Assembly: GCF_002967765.1 (NCBI RefSeq)
Contig: NZ_PUHY01000013.1
Location: forward strand, 1 to 64,000
Direction: 5' to 3'
From: Blastopirellula marina
Lineage (GTDB): Bacteria; Planctomycetota; Planctomycetia; Pirellulales; Pirellulaceae
Length of the DNA: 64,000 nt
Position 1 is the first letter of the stretch. Each line of letters begins with the position of its first letter. Below the pieces are notes generated by a model, which worked only from the letters and a program-made list of their open reading frames with translations, ran no database searches and had not been told where the DNA came from. The position numbers and the translations under genes were made by a program. This document shows positions 9,035 to 17,686 of the stretch, piece after piece.

Positions 9035-10060
9035 ATGTCAATGACGAGAATGAGGGGATTTACCCTTGTAGAGCTATTGGTGGTGATCGCCATCATAGGC
9101 GTACTGATTGCGCTGCTTTTACCGGCAGTGCAGCAAGCACGGGAGGCCGCAAGACGAACACAATGTTCGAATAATTTGAAACAATTAGGCTTGGCGCTCC
9201 ACAATTACCACGACACACACGATGCATTTCCTTCCCGATCGGCGGGTGCTGGCGCCTGTGATGCCTGGTGGAGCGGCGTGAGTGGCTCGATTCCATTGCT
9301 CCCCTTTATGGAACAACCCGCCCTCGCAGACCAATGGCAAGAACGTCTGGTCAGTGGCCAATACTGCTCGATCGATGCAGTGTTTCCAGCAACGCAAACC
9401 CAAGTCGAAGGGCTGCTTTGCCCATCGGACCCAGAATTCCGAAATGGTCGTAACCAAGCGATGACCAACTATGGTTTGTGCGTCGGTGACAACTGGCGTC
9501 AAACCTCCGGCGGCGATGCCAATGACATCCACCCCCGTGGGATGTTCGGCTACCGTTCGTGGTACAAGATGCGTGACGTTGTCGACGGTACGACCAATAC
9601 AGTTGCTTTCGCGGAAATCATTCGCCCAACCGGCGATCGCAAGCGTGGTGATACTGCCATGGGCGTTGGCCCATCTTCGCCATCCGACTGCAACAACAGT
9701 TCGATTTGGCTGGGCAATCGTTACGCTAACGGTATCTCTGTGGCAGGTGGCGTCGACAAGCACGGTTCGAGCTACCACCCAGGTGGCGCGATCTGGACTT
9801 CCGTGACGACGATCATCGCTCCGAATGGTCCTTCGTGCAGCATGGAAAACAATTACTGGACCGAAGCGATCATGACCTCGAACAGCCGTCACCCTGGTGG
9901 TGTGGAAGTGCTGTTGGTCGATGGTTCGGTAAAGTTCATCAACGAAACTATCGACACCGGCGATCAAACTTCGTCGCCTACCGACAGCGGTCCTTCGCCT
10001 TATGGCGTCTGGGGTGCGATGGGTACTCGCGACGAAGGGGAGGTGATCAGTGGCGTTTAA
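9035..10060 (+). CDS. DUF1559 prepilin-like protein
   Basis: A 341-residue protein. It has a type IV prepilin/pseudopilin leader: MSMTRMRG, cleavage, then FTLVELLVVIAIIGVLI with Glu at +5. QQAREAARRTQCSNNLKQLGLALHNYHD follows in the conserved start of the DUF1559 domain. The C-terminal DUF1559 signature HPGGVEVLLVDGSVKFI is present. Such proteins are processed by prepilin peptidase and assembled or anchored at the membrane. They are greatly expanded in planctomycetes, but their role is unproven. The gene overlaps the next one, a lipoprotein, by 11 bases, so the two are translationally coupled. GGAG at 9021-9024 is the likely ribosome-binding site. Confidence 0.92.
   Translation: MSMTRMRGFTLVELLVVIAIIGVLIALLLPAVQQAREAARRTQCSNNLKQLGLALHNYHDTHDAFPSRSAGAGACDAWWSGVSGSIPLLPFMEQPALADQWQERLVSGQYCSIDAVFPATQTQVEGLLCPSDPEFRNGRNQAMTNYGLCVGDNWRQTSGGDANDIHPRGMFGYRSWYKMRDVVDGTTNTVAFAEIIRPTGDRKRGDTAMGVGPSSPSDCNNSSIWLGNRYANGISVAGGVDKHGSSYHPGGAIWTSVTTIIAPNGPSCSMENNYWTEAIMTSNSRHPGGVEVLLVDGSVKFINETIDTGDQTSSPTDSGPSPYGVWGAMGTRDEGEVISGV
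10037..10049 (+). promoter_or_regulatory. Strong ribosome-binding site that sets the GTG start at 10050
   Basis: GGGGAGGTGATCA matches the 16S rRNA 3' end over GGAGGTGATC. It lies inside the last codons of the DUF1559 gene, directly before the GTG start at 10050. It is the strongest such site I noticed in the window. Confidence 0.8.
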
Positions 10061-10412
10061 GCAGAACAACTTGACGAGCGATTCGCGGTTTCGCCGAATG
10101 CTGGGCGTTGGAATGCTGCTGCTGACCAGCCTTGTTGCTGTCGGTTGTGGCCAGCAGCAGATCGACTCGGAAGTTCCGCTTCCACCAGATGGGGTCGAGA
10201 TGCTTCGCAACTTCCTGACCCAGGTGGCCGATCCCGACAAACCGATGCCGCAGATGTTTGGTATCGAACCTGCTTTCGCGGACGCAATGCGACATGCCCC
10301 AGACCAAGTGGCACCGCTGAAGCCGATGTGCAGCCGCCTAAAATCGGCTGGTAGCGATAAGCAACGTCGTAAGATCGCCAGCGAGATGTTAGAGAAACTC
10401 CCTAAGACCTAA
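10050..10412 (+). CDS. Small lipoprotein paired with DUF1559 protein
   Basis: A 120-residue protein. It starts with a short charged stretch, then a lipoprotein signal (RRMLGVGMLLLTSLVAVGCGQQ, lipobox VAVGC), and ends in a mostly helical mature part of about 85 residues. No known domain is recognised. The start GTG is fixed by the strong upstream ribosome-binding site and overlaps the stop of the DUF1559 gene, so the products are probably made together. A small lipoprotein next to a DUF1559 gene is a recurrent arrangement, seen again at 11512. A structural or accessory role for the pseudopilin-like partner is a guess. Confidence 0.75.
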   Translation: MAFKQNNLTSDSRFRRMLGVGMLLLTSLVAVGCGQQQIDSEVPLPPDGVEMLRNFLTQVADPDKPMPQMFGIEPAFADAMRHAPDQVAPLKPMCSRLKSAGSDKQRRKIASEMLEKLPKT

Positions 10413-10439
10413 CATCTTTTTACTGACAACAACCGGAAT

Positions 10440-10475
10440 ACCTCGCCCCGAAGTTAATGACGGGCGAGGTTTTTC
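10440..10475 (+). terminator. Intrinsic terminator after the DUF1559/lipoprotein pair
   Basis: ACCTCGCCC / GGGCGAGGT (10440-10448 and 10462-10470) followed by a T run. It separates the first DUF1559 pair from the second. Confidence 0.88.
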
Positions 10476-10527
10476 ACTTTCCCATAACCAGCTTCTATCC
10501 AAATACCAGTAACTCCGGAACACAAGC

Positions 10528-11466
10528 ATGCAAGCCTACCCTGCCACTCGACGCGGCTTCACCCTTGTTGAACTGCTCGTCGTTATCGCCATCATCGGTG
10601 TGTTAATCGCCTTGCTGCTCCCCGCGGTTCAGCAAGCTCGCGAAGCGGCTCGACGAATCCAGTGCACCAACAACCTGAAGCAACTCGGGATTGCGATGCA
10701 CAACTATCACGATACTTACGGAAATTTCCCCGCCGGACAGTTCAGCCAACAACAATTGGACGATCCAACGCACCAGCCGAATCGAATGACTTGGTTCACG
10801 TCGATTCTTCCCTTCGTCGAACAAAAGGCGATGTACGACTTGGTGAAGCCAAACATGGCAAGCTCCCCGGCGAATACCTGGAACGAAACCGTTCGCAAGA
10901 CGGTCGTCGATGGATTCGTTTGCCCTTCCGATCCCAACGGCGGCAAGGTCGGTAACGACGGCTTCCAAGGCAATTACCTGGCCAACTCCGGCCACGTGAT
11001 CATGGTACAAGCTTACGCCGACAAACCAGCAACCGATGGCTCGGGCATGAGCGGTCTGTTCTTTGTCAAATCGCACATCGGCCTGAAAGACATTACTGAC
11101 GGCACGTCCAACACCTTGATGTTCGGCGAAATCCGTCAAAGTCCTCAGGTCAACTGCACCATTGGCAACTACTGGAACGGATGGGGCATGGAATCGATGT
11201 TCACCACCCTGTTCTGGATCAATACACCAGCTCCGGACTTTGTTCCTACCGGTGCCGATGCCAATAACCTGTGGCGAAACACCCAGGTTATTCCGCCATC
11301 CGGACCTGGCTCGCAAACGGCTTACTCCCTGCGAAGTGCTCACCCAGGCGGGGTGATGGTCACGCGAGCGGACGGGTCGGTTTCGTTCCTGCCAGAAACG
11401 ATGAGTAATCAAACCTTGAAGGATTTGTCCAACCGCGGTGACGGTGCCGTGATTGCTCCTTTCTAA
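10528..11466 (+). CDS. DUF1559 prepilin-like protein (second copy)
   Basis: A 312-residue paralogue of the preceding DUF1559 protein. It has a prepilin leader MQAYPATRRG followed by FTLVELLVVIAIIGVLI, then EAARRIQCTNNLKQLGIAMHNYHD, and the C-terminal signature HPGGVMVTRADGSVSFL. The middle part is divergent, which suggests a different exposed surface. Its first 60 residues are almost identical to the neighbour's, consistent with local duplication. The carboxypeptidase-regulatory-like lipoprotein gene starts 45 bases downstream. Membrane location after processing by prepilin peptidase is inferred from the leader. Confidence 0.92.
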   Translation: MQAYPATRRGFTLVELLVVIAIIGVLIALLLPAVQQAREAARRIQCTNNLKQLGIAMHNYHDTYGNFPAGQFSQQQLDDPTHQPNRMTWFTSILPFVEQKAMYDLVKPNMASSPANTWNETVRKTVVDGFVCPSDPNGGKVGNDGFQGNYLANSGHVIMVQAYADKPATDGSGMSGLFFVKSHIGLKDITDGTSNTLMFGEIRQSPQVNCTIGNYWNGWGMESMFTTLFWINTPAPDFVPTGADANNLWRNTQVIPPSGPGSQTAYSLRSAHPGGVMVTRADGSVSFLPETMSNQTLKDLSNRGDGAVIAPF

Positions 11467-11511
11467 GGTTTTGCTTTGATCGTTAAATCGGATAATAAGG
11501 AAACGACCCCA

Positions 11512-11892
11512 ATGGCACTTACCCAAATACGTCGGCTCGCAACCATTTCGTTGGCCTTGGCCGTCCTGGCAACCATCGGTTGCTCGCGCGGTCCCGAAGT
11601 ATTCCCGATCAACGGGAAAGTAACGCTCGATGGTGCTCCGATCCAAGACGGGACCATCATGTTCCTCAGCTCGGAAGGAGCGAACGAAATGGCCAAAGGG
11701 AAGATCATTGAGGGAGCCTACTCCCTCGATTGCACCCCGGGAAATAAGACGGTCCAAATCGGCGGCTACACGTCGGAGAACAAAATCGTTCCTTGGCAAT
11801 ATCTCAGCCAAGATTCGAGTCTCTCGGCCAATGTTACCCAAGAAGCCGAACTGGACTTTGAATTAACCTCGAAACAGAAGCGACGTCGATAG
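11512..11892 (+). CDS. Small lipoprotein with carboxypeptidase-regulatory-like (beta-sandwich) domain
   Basis: A 126-residue lipoprotein. A signal segment with lipobox TIGCS is followed by VFPINGKVTLDGAPIQDGTIMFLS. The PxxGKVTxDGxPxxxGxxxF pattern is typical of planctomycete transthyretin/carboxypeptidase-regulatory-like proteins found next to DUF1559 genes. A short beta-rich domain follows, with a basic tail (KQKRRR). The ATG at 11512, with AAGGAAA upstream, is preferred over a TTG at 11476. It probably works at the envelope with the DUF1559 protein encoded upstream, but the function is unknown. Confidence 0.8.
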   Translation: MALTQIRRLATISLALAVLATIGCSRGPEVFPINGKVTLDGAPIQDGTIMFLSSEGANEMAKGKIIEGAYSLDCTPGNKTVQIGGYTSENKIVPWQYLSQDSSLSANVTQEAELDFELTSKQKRRR

Positions 11893-11947
11893 TCGTTTTT
11901 GCATTCCCTTCAAGACAGCAATTACAATCCAACGCAAAGACGATGCT

Positions 11948-12451
11948 ATGTCGACGTTGAACCTGATTCTCGGATGCTTATTCGGCTTGGCTGCGGTGCT
12001 TGGTGGTCCGGTCGGTGAATCATACGTGGAAGCGAAGTTTCAATCCGAACTTCGCGAGAAAGCGAAAATGACACCTGGCCGCATCAACCCAGACGGCAGC
12101 CAAGAGCAGGACAGTATGGAAATCAGCGCGATCGATCGTCAAGAGAGCGCAAAACGTTGGGAACGGTATCAAAAAGGGATTCAATCTGTTGCGATTTACT
12201 CCTTAGCCATGGTCGGGCTCGGCCTGATTCGCACGCCTGGCAAAGGACAACTACTAGGAGGAATCGGCTTTGGCCTGGGTACGCTTCTGTATGGAGGTGG
12301 ACTCGCCTTAGGCGCCTACTTCAACATGCCAACGATCGGTGTGCTCGCACCTATTGGTGCGATGATCTTATTGGCTGGATGGGGTGGCTTGCTTTTGGCA
12401 GTACTACAAGGCCAAGGGGAAAAGTCGATACCAGCGGGAGCTACGGAATAG
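11948..12451 (+). CDS. DUF423-like small membrane protein
   Basis: A 167-residue multipass membrane protein. Hydrophobic segments lie at about 4-22, 80-97, 104-124 and 128-150. The last one (IGVLAPIGAMILLAGWGGLLLA) resembles the signature of DUF423/YwdK proteins, which read TPIGG followed by a GW pair. Between the first and second spans is a hydrophilic insert of about 55 residues that is longer than usual. No function is known. It may be read through from the DUF1559 unit; the gap is only 55 bases and no terminator lies between. Confidence 0.6.
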   Translation: MSTLNLILGCLFGLAAVLGGPVGESYVEAKFQSELREKAKMTPGRINPDGSQEQDSMEISAIDRQESAKRWERYQKGIQSVAIYSLAMVGLGLIRTPGKGQLLGGIGFGLGTLLYGGGLALGAYFNMPTIGVLAPIGAMILLAGWGGLLLAVLQGQGEKSIPAGATE

Positions 12452-12483
12452 AGATGAGGCACGTGATCTGCCGAAGCTCCTAG

Positions 12484-12517
12484 AAAAAACGCCGCGTTTA
12501 CCAGCGCGGCGTTTTTT
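12484..12517. terminator. Bidirectional intrinsic terminator
   Basis: AAAAAACGCCGCG / CGCGGCGTTTTTT, a perfect 13-bp inverted repeat with an 8-base loop, between the convergent DUF423-like and lipoprotein genes. Confidence 0.92.
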
Positions 12518-12545
12518 CGTTCGAAGCAGCGGTTTGCTTGACAAA

Positions 12546-13118
12546 CTATTCGAGTCCCATTTCAGACTCAGGGAACTGATAATCGCTTGGAAACTCGGGG
12601 AACATCTCCTGAACGGTCTGCTCATTGACACGTCGGCCTTCGATATACTTCCACTTCGTTTCTGATTTTTTCTTTTCACCAAACTGATAGCCGATGGCGC
12701 CAACTCGATTTCCGTCGATGGTCATAATCGTGAGAGTCGGAACTACGACAAAGTGGCTTTGAGCCGATTCCAGGAAGTGAGGCTCCTCCGTAAAGTCAAA
12801 TTCTTCTAACTTCACGCCTGATTTTTGTAGCTTGGCCATCACTCCTTCCATTGCCTCGCGAATTAATTCCGGATCATCGACGATGCCCAAAACGTGGTCA
12901 TGCGTAAAACTAACAATAGTGTCGACGTCTCCCTCGAAAGTAGCCGTCATGATCTGCCGCACATCTTGTTGAACTTGCTTCGCGTCTTTCCAATCGGCAG
13001 TCGTTTGCGTTTCACGTGTGGTAGACGCCGGTTTCGGGCTATCGAGGGTTTCAATTGGCTCACAGCCTACTCCTACGAACACCATCCCGAGCAACAACAC
13101 GCTCAACTGAAAACGCAT
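12546..13118 (-). CDS. Lipoprotein of unknown function
   Basis: A 190-residue protein starting at the ATG at 13118, with AGAGAAGG about 8 bases upstream. A longer in-frame extension upstream is ignored because the signal peptide begins here. Lipobox FVGVGCE gives an acylated cysteine at about residue 19. The mature part contains QDVRQIMTATFEGDVDTIVSFTHD, then alpha and beta segments ending KWKYIEG. This layout resembles SnoaL/NTF2-like folds, but I cannot confirm it. It is expected to sit in the cell envelope. The orientation matches the glmS cluster, but 220 bases separate it from the next gene. Confidence 0.65.
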   Translation of the reverse strand: MRFQLSVLLLGMVFVGVGCEPIETLDSPKPASTTRETQTTADWKDAKQVQQDVRQIMTATFEGDVDTIVSFTHDHVLGIVDDPELIREAMEGVMAKLQKSGVKLEEFDFTEEPHFLESAQSHFVVVPTLTIMTIDGNRVGAIGYQFGEKKKSETKWKYIEGRRVNEQTVQEMFPEFPSDYQFPESEMGLE

Positions 13119-13342
13119 AGCAAATGCCTTCTCTTGAAACTCTTGATTAAGAACGAGACACCCAAAATGCAACGTCGGGCGTTGGGTTACATGATGAAAG
13201 AGACTTCGCGAACGACAATCTCCATACAATTGACTCATTTGCGATGGACCAATTCGCTTCGTCAATCGCTTATGTTAATCAGCAAATGTGGGCGAGGCCA
13301 GAAAAACGGAATTGGAATGCCTAACCGAAAGTGCACCCGTTA

Positions 13343-13981
13343 CTAGAAATGGGCGTCCATGTAAAAAACGCCGCGTTTGGTGTCGATCCAAACTTGAATA
13401 AAGCCGCTGCGGAAGCACTCTCCCTCTTCGATTTCACCAGGATTGAACCAATGCTCTTGGTGCCGGCGAGAATTGCCCCACGGGGGAACGAATGTGAATC
13501 GCGACGAAGCACTTGGTTTCTCGATGGGAATGCCCGGTCCAAAACGAACTCGGTAGATGCGTTCCACTTTTGCCAGAGTTGCGTAGCAGTCTGTTACCGA
13601 TGCATGGAAAGTCACGCGTGTATCGGCTCCCGTAAAGCCGTTTATCCTGTCGGACGCTTGGAGTCGTGTTGCGGAAGACGGCAGCTCGAACGGGCAACTG
13701 AGACGATTGAATACGGTTGGTAAGACGACGCCAAACACGATCGCCAAAAACACCCAAGCTATCAGTAGGTATCGCAAGACGCGTTCGTGCCTTTGGTCGG
13801 AAATCAGCAAATAGCCAAGTAATGCGGCAGGAACCCCCAAGACAACCGATAGCAAAGGGCTGTACGTATCTAGTTGGTAAACGGACCCCAGTAGGGCGAT
13901 GAATACCCAGACGACCGCGCAGAATTTCCGAAGTGGGAATAGGCGTTTTCTTTTGTCCGTTTGGGCAACCGTTTCGTTCAT
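13343..13981 (-). CDS. Membrane protein, tandem paralogue of next gene
   Basis: A 212-residue protein. About three membrane spans lie in the first 90 residues (CAVVWVFIALLGSVY, LLSVVLGVPAALLGYLLI, YLLIAWVFLAIVFGVV). A soluble C-terminal domain of about 120 residues ends VWIDTKRGVFYMDAHF. It is clearly related to the protein encoded just upstream: both share the span pattern, a THASVTDC/KFHASADKC-type segment, a WFNPGEIEEGE / WFDPQKIEDGE segment and the terminal RGVFYM. The function is unknown. The gap to the paralogue is 18 bases, so they should be co-transcribed. Confidence 0.6.
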   Translation of the reverse strand: MNETVAQTDKRKRLFPLRKFCAVVWVFIALLGSVYQLDTYSPLLSVVLGVPAALLGYLLISDQRHERVLRYLLIAWVFLAIVFGVVLPTVFNRLSCPFELPSSATRLQASDRINGFTGADTRVTFHASVTDCYATLAKVERIYRVRFGPGIPIEKPSASSRFTFVPPWGNSRRHQEHWFNPGEIEEGECFRSGFIQVWIDTKRGVFYMDAHF

Positions 13982-13999
13982 CGCCGAAAAGTCTTTGGC

Positions 14000-14620
14000 T
14001 CAAAACATGCAATACATGTAGAAGACACCTCGATTGGTATCAAGCCACACAAAATCACTATCGCCACGGAAATATTCCCCATCCTCGATCTTCTGTGGAT
14101 CAAACCACGGCGGCGCGTTTCCAATGTCGAAATCTGTACTCCATGGTCCCCTCATTGGATCACATCGAATTTCGCTCGAGTGGAACGCGATCGGTGGATC
14201 AAAATTTCGCTGGCACTTGCTCTTAAGGAAGTCAACGTAAGCCCGACATTTGTCAGCCGAGGCATGAAACTTCATGAATGTCTCATCGGCGAAGGTTTCA
14301 TTCTGCACCTGTAGATACCAAGCAGAAGAAGTAACAGGAAAAGGACTATTAAGCCAGGGCCATGCAAATGTGGAAAACGATCCATACGCCAAGATTAGGA
14401 CAATGCCACAATTAAGATTCCAGCCGCAGCTTTGACGTGCGATCAACTGATATCCGACGATCGCCCCAGGAATTCCGAATAGGAGACACGGAAAGGGATT
14501 GCCAGGCTCGCAAAAATTATAGGTGCCGAGTAGTGCACCAACTACCCAAATACAAGCTAATACTTTCGTTACGGTGAATTGCAACGGTATTGGCGTGATC
14601 AGCTTTGTCTCGTTATTCAT
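14000..14620 (-). CDS. Membrane protein, tandem paralogue
   Basis: A 206-residue protein with three hydrophobic segments near the N terminus and a soluble C-terminal domain. That domain contains TFMKFHASADKCRAYVDFL and ends VWLDTNRGVFYMYCMF. The start ATG at 14620 has AAGGTGA about 8 bases upstream and is preferred over an in-frame ATG 33 bases earlier. It lies 44 bases after glmS and 18 bases before its paralogue, suggesting a glmS-led minus-strand transcript. I do not recognise the family. The domain repeats look like a module that binds something outside or at the membrane, without further evidence. Confidence 0.62.
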   Translation of the reverse strand: MNNETKLITPIPLQFTVTKVLACIWVVGALLGTYNFCEPGNPFPCLLFGIPGAIVGYQLIARQSCGWNLNCGIVLILAYGSFSTFAWPWLNSPFPVTSSAWYLQVQNETFADETFMKFHASADKCRAYVDFLKSKCQRNFDPPIAFHSSEIRCDPMRGPWSTDFDIGNAPPWFDPQKIEDGEYFRGDSDFVWLDTNRGVFYMYCMF

Positions 14621-14664
14621 GGCGAAAATCACCTTCGAGATGAAATTGGGCACGCCCGAATATC

Positions 14665-16530
14665 CTACTCCACCGTCACGCTCTTTGCCAAATTTCGCGG
14701 CTTGTCGACATCGCAGCCGCGTAAGAGTGCGATGTGATAGGCAATGAACTGCAGCGGTATTACCGAGACGATTGGCTGCAGGAACTCTTCCACCTTCGGA
14801 ATCCGAATGACGTCGTCGGCGTACTTTTCGATTTCGTGATCGTCTTCATTTGCGATCGCAATCACAGGGCCACCACGAGCTTTGATCTCCTGCAGATTGC
14901 TCATCACTTTGTCGTAGACAACACCCTGAGGCATGATGAAAACGCTGGGCGTATTCTCGTCCACCAAGGCAATGGGACCATGCTTTAATTCGGCGGCTGG
15001 GTAACCCTCGGCGTGAATGTAGCTAATTTCCTTTAGCTTCAAGGCACCTTCCAAAGCGACCGGGAAGTTGAAATAACGTCCAAGGTACAGGAAGTTGTTG
15101 ACCGCCTGATATTTCTCGGCAACCTTCTTGGCTTGTTCCCGTGTGTTAAGAGCCTGGCGAACGGCATCCGGTAATGCCTGCAGGGCTTGGATCATTCGAT
15201 AACCTTGATCGAAACTCAAATGATTCAAGCGACCAAAGTACAGCCCCAGCATTGCCATGATGGCCAATTGAGATGTGAATGCCTTAGTCGATGCCACACC
15301 CACTTCCGGTCCCGCGTGTAAGTAGATGCCACCATCGGCCTCTTGCGCGATACTACTTCCCACGACATTGCAAATCGCCAGCGTTGGATGCCCCTTCCGC
15401 TTCATTTCACGCAAAGCTGCCAGGGTATCGGCTGTTTCACCACTTTGAGTAATACCGAACACCAACGTTCGTTGAGGAACAGGTGGATTGCGATATCGAA
15501 GTTCGGATGCGTACTCGACTTCCACTGGAATCCGAGCCATCTCCTCGATCATGTACTCGCCGACCATGGCCGCGTGCCAGCTCGTTCCACATGCGGTGAG
15601 TAAGATTCGATCGACACTCCTCAGCTCTTGGGGACTCAAATTTAAGCCACCAAATACGGCCGTGGCATTATCGAGGCTCAAACGTCCCCGCATTGCGTTT
15701 TCCAGCGATTGCGGCTGCTCGAAGATTTCCTTCAGCATGTAATGTTCGAATTCACCGAGCTCGACATCTCCCGAAGCAATCTCGAGCTTCTCGACACTGT
15801 GCGCGACCTCTCCCAAGTCACGATGAGCAATTTGCAGCGAGTCCGCCTTCAGCAAAGCAATCTGGTGGTCGGTCAGATAGACAATCTTCTCGGTGTAGCC
15901 GACCAGGGGCGATGCATCACTGGCCAGATAATGAGCATCCTCGGAGACACCGATTACCAAGGGACTTCCCAGCCTGGCTGCGATAATCAAATCGGGACGA
16001 CTTCGGAATAGAATGCCAACGCCATAGGTTCCCTGAAGCTTGGCTAACACGGTCTGCACGAGCGCGACCAGTTCCTCGTCGGAAGGAGCTTGACATGAAC
16101 CGATGGGCAATTGCTTTAGCGCATCTTCCAGCATATAGGCGATCACTTCCGTATCCGTATCCGACCGGAAGATATAGCCTTTCTGTTGCAGCCGCGTCTT
16201 AAGGGCGGCGTAATTCTCGATCACGCCGTTATGTACAACGACAACTTCGCCGCTGGGGCCGGCATGTGGGTGAGCATTGGCTTGCGTGGCAGGACCATGC
16301 GTTGCCCAACGCGTGTGACCAATTCCTGTGGAGCCGATTGGCATTTCAAGTGCCAGTTGATCGGCCAAAGCCGCAATCCGACCGGCTGACTTGACGATGT
16401 GGATATCGTCGTAGTTATCCATCGCCGCGATGCCGGCACTGTCGTATCCGCGATATTCAAGCCGCCGCAAACCTTCCAGCAAGAAGTCCGCTGCGCGCGA
16501 GTTACCAACGTATCCGACAATTCCACACAT
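14665..16530 (-). CDS. glmS: Glutamine--fructose-6-phosphate aminotransferase (isomerizing)
   Basis: A 621-residue GlmS, which makes glucosamine 6-phosphate from fructose 6-phosphate and glutamine, the first step to UDP-GlcNAc for peptidoglycan and LPS. The N terminus is MCGIVGYVG, with Cys2 as glutaminase nucleophile after Met removal. GHTRWATHG follows. Two SIS domains carry LLTACGTSWHAA and THAEGYPAAELKHGP-type motifs (here SYIHAEGYPAAELKHGP), and the protein ends KPRNLAKSVTVE, the classic C terminus. The start at 16530 is fixed by the need for Cys2; the open frame extends about 86 codons upstream without homology. No glmS ribozyme was recognised in the leader. Cytoplasmic. Confidence 0.96.
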   Translation of the reverse strand: MCGIVGYVGNSRAADFLLEGLRRLEYRGYDSAGIAAMDNYDDIHIVKSAGRIAALADQLALEMPIGSTGIGHTRWATHGPATQANAHPHAGPSGEVVVVHNGVIENYAALKTRLQQKGYIFRSDTDTEVIAYMLEDALKQLPIGSCQAPSDEELVALVQTVLAKLQGTYGVGILFRSRPDLIIAARLGSPLVIGVSEDAHYLASDASPLVGYTEKIVYLTDHQIALLKADSLQIAHRDLGEVAHSVEKLEIASGDVELGEFEHYMLKEIFEQPQSLENAMRGRLSLDNATAVFGGLNLSPQELRSVDRILLTACGTSWHAAMVGEYMIEEMARIPVEVEYASELRYRNPPVPQRTLVFGITQSGETADTLAALREMKRKGHPTLAICNVVGSSIAQEADGGIYLHAGPEVGVASTKAFTSQLAIMAMLGLYFGRLNHLSFDQGYRMIQALQALPDAVRQALNTREQAKKVAEKYQAVNNFLYLGRYFNFPVALEGALKLKEISYIHAEGYPAAELKHGPIALVDENTPSVFIMPQGVVYDKVMSNLQEIKARGGPVIAIANEDDHEIEKYADDVIRIPKVEEFLQPIVSVIPLQFIAYHIALLRGCDVDKPRNLAKSVTVE

Positions 16531-16728
16531 GGCTCGTTTCCTCAATCGATCGTCCGTCAGCCGAAAGTTCCGGGCGAAAGCGTAGCAAAACGCCGACGGG
16601 ACACGAATATCGATTAACGCGCACGGCCTAAATTGGTCTTCTGATTTCGACCCTCGAAAGCGTATGCTGACGAGGCATTCGCGTCTGGAACTCGCGAAGT
16701 TACCCCAGAATGGATTCGACCTGCTGCT

Positions 16729-17502
16729 ATGAAACCCGCACTCGCCCTCTCGCTGACAAGTCTTGTTGTGATTCCAGCACGACTTCAATCGTCCCGATTA
16801 CCGCAAAAGCTTCTCTTGGCGGAAACCGGCAAGCCACTGATTCAGCATACTTACGAAGCGGCATGCATGGCTCGCGGAACCGATGGTGTGATCGTCGCGA
16901 CCGATCACGATTCAATCTGCCAGGCCGTGCATACATTTGGCGGCGAAGCGGTCATGACCAGCGAAACGTGTGCTAGCGGGACCGATCGCGTTGCCGAAGT
17001 CGCCCGATCTCGGCCTGACGTGGATATCTTCATTAACGTTCAGGGAGACGAGCCGGAGATTTCAGCCGAGGCGATCGAAACGGTCCGACATCTTCTGGAA
17101 GCCAATCCCGATGTCTCGATGGCAACCTTGGCGACGCCGATTCGTTGCCTGGAAAAGTTGCGGGATCCCGCTTGCGTGAAAGTCGTTCGTGCTGAGAACG
17201 GTCGCGCCCTTTATTTCAGCCGCAGCCCGATCCCCCACGTTCGGGACGGATTCGAGGAACAACTCGCAGCGGAACCACCCGTTTTTTTCCAACATTTAGG
17301 CATCTATGCATATCGCCGGGACTTCCTGCTGAAACTGGCAACCGCCCCCCCTTCTCCCTTAGAGCAGTTGGAAAAGCTGGAGCAGCTTCGTGTTTTGGAA
17401 ATGGGAGAGACAATTCTCGTCGGCTCAATTGCCGAACCAAGCATCGGAATCGACACGCCGAGCGACTATGCGGCGTTTGTCAGAAAGATGAGCAATTGCT
17501 AG
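16729..17502 (+). CDS. kdsB: 3-deoxy-manno-octulosonate cytidylyltransferase
   Basis: A 257-residue KdsB: CTP + KDO gives CMP-KDO and pyrophosphate, activating KDO for the lipid A core. Motifs: VVIPARLQSSRLPQKLL (nucleotide-binding start), GTDGVIVATDHDSI, FINVQGDEPEI with the conserved Asp, and YFSRSPIPHVRD followed by HLGIYAYRR. It has a slightly longer N terminus than usual. It is followed 184 bases downstream by pyrG, which makes its substrate CTP; the same pair is adjacent in Chlamydia. The start ATG at 16729 has a weak ribosome-binding site and is about 200 bases from divergent glmS. Confidence 0.95.
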   Translation: MKPALALSLTSLVVIPARLQSSRLPQKLLLAETGKPLIQHTYEAACMARGTDGVIVATDHDSICQAVHTFGGEAVMTSETCASGTDRVAEVARSRPDVDIFINVQGDEPEISAEAIETVRHLLEANPDVSMATLATPIRCLEKLRDPACVKVVRAENGRALYFSRSPIPHVRDGFEEQLAAEPPVFFQHLGIYAYRRDFLLKLATAPPSPLEQLEKLEQLRVLEMGETILVGSIAEPSIGIDTPSDYAAFVRKMSNC

Positions 17503-17686
17503 GATAGTGTTTTCACGCTAGCGGTCCTTCTTTGGTTTCCCTTAGGTTCCGTTTAATCCCCGTTGGTCGGGCATTAAGTGACCCTAACGGCTAGGATATC
17601 AACATTCAAAGCCAGCCTGAGTTGGTAGCCGCAGCATGTCTCTATCTGCTTGGATGCACGCAAGGTCGAAGGGCCCCCGCAACTTC

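Noticed and set aside
9185-10240. A 351-codon open frame on the minus strand opposite the DUF1559/lipoprotein pair
   Set aside because: Lies antisense to well-supported genes and its translation has no recognisable domain; it reflects the codon pattern of the sense gene.
10603-11841. A 412-codon minus-strand open frame opposite the second DUF1559 unit
   Set aside because: Antisense shadow. The sense strand has the prepilin leader and the DUF1559 signature.
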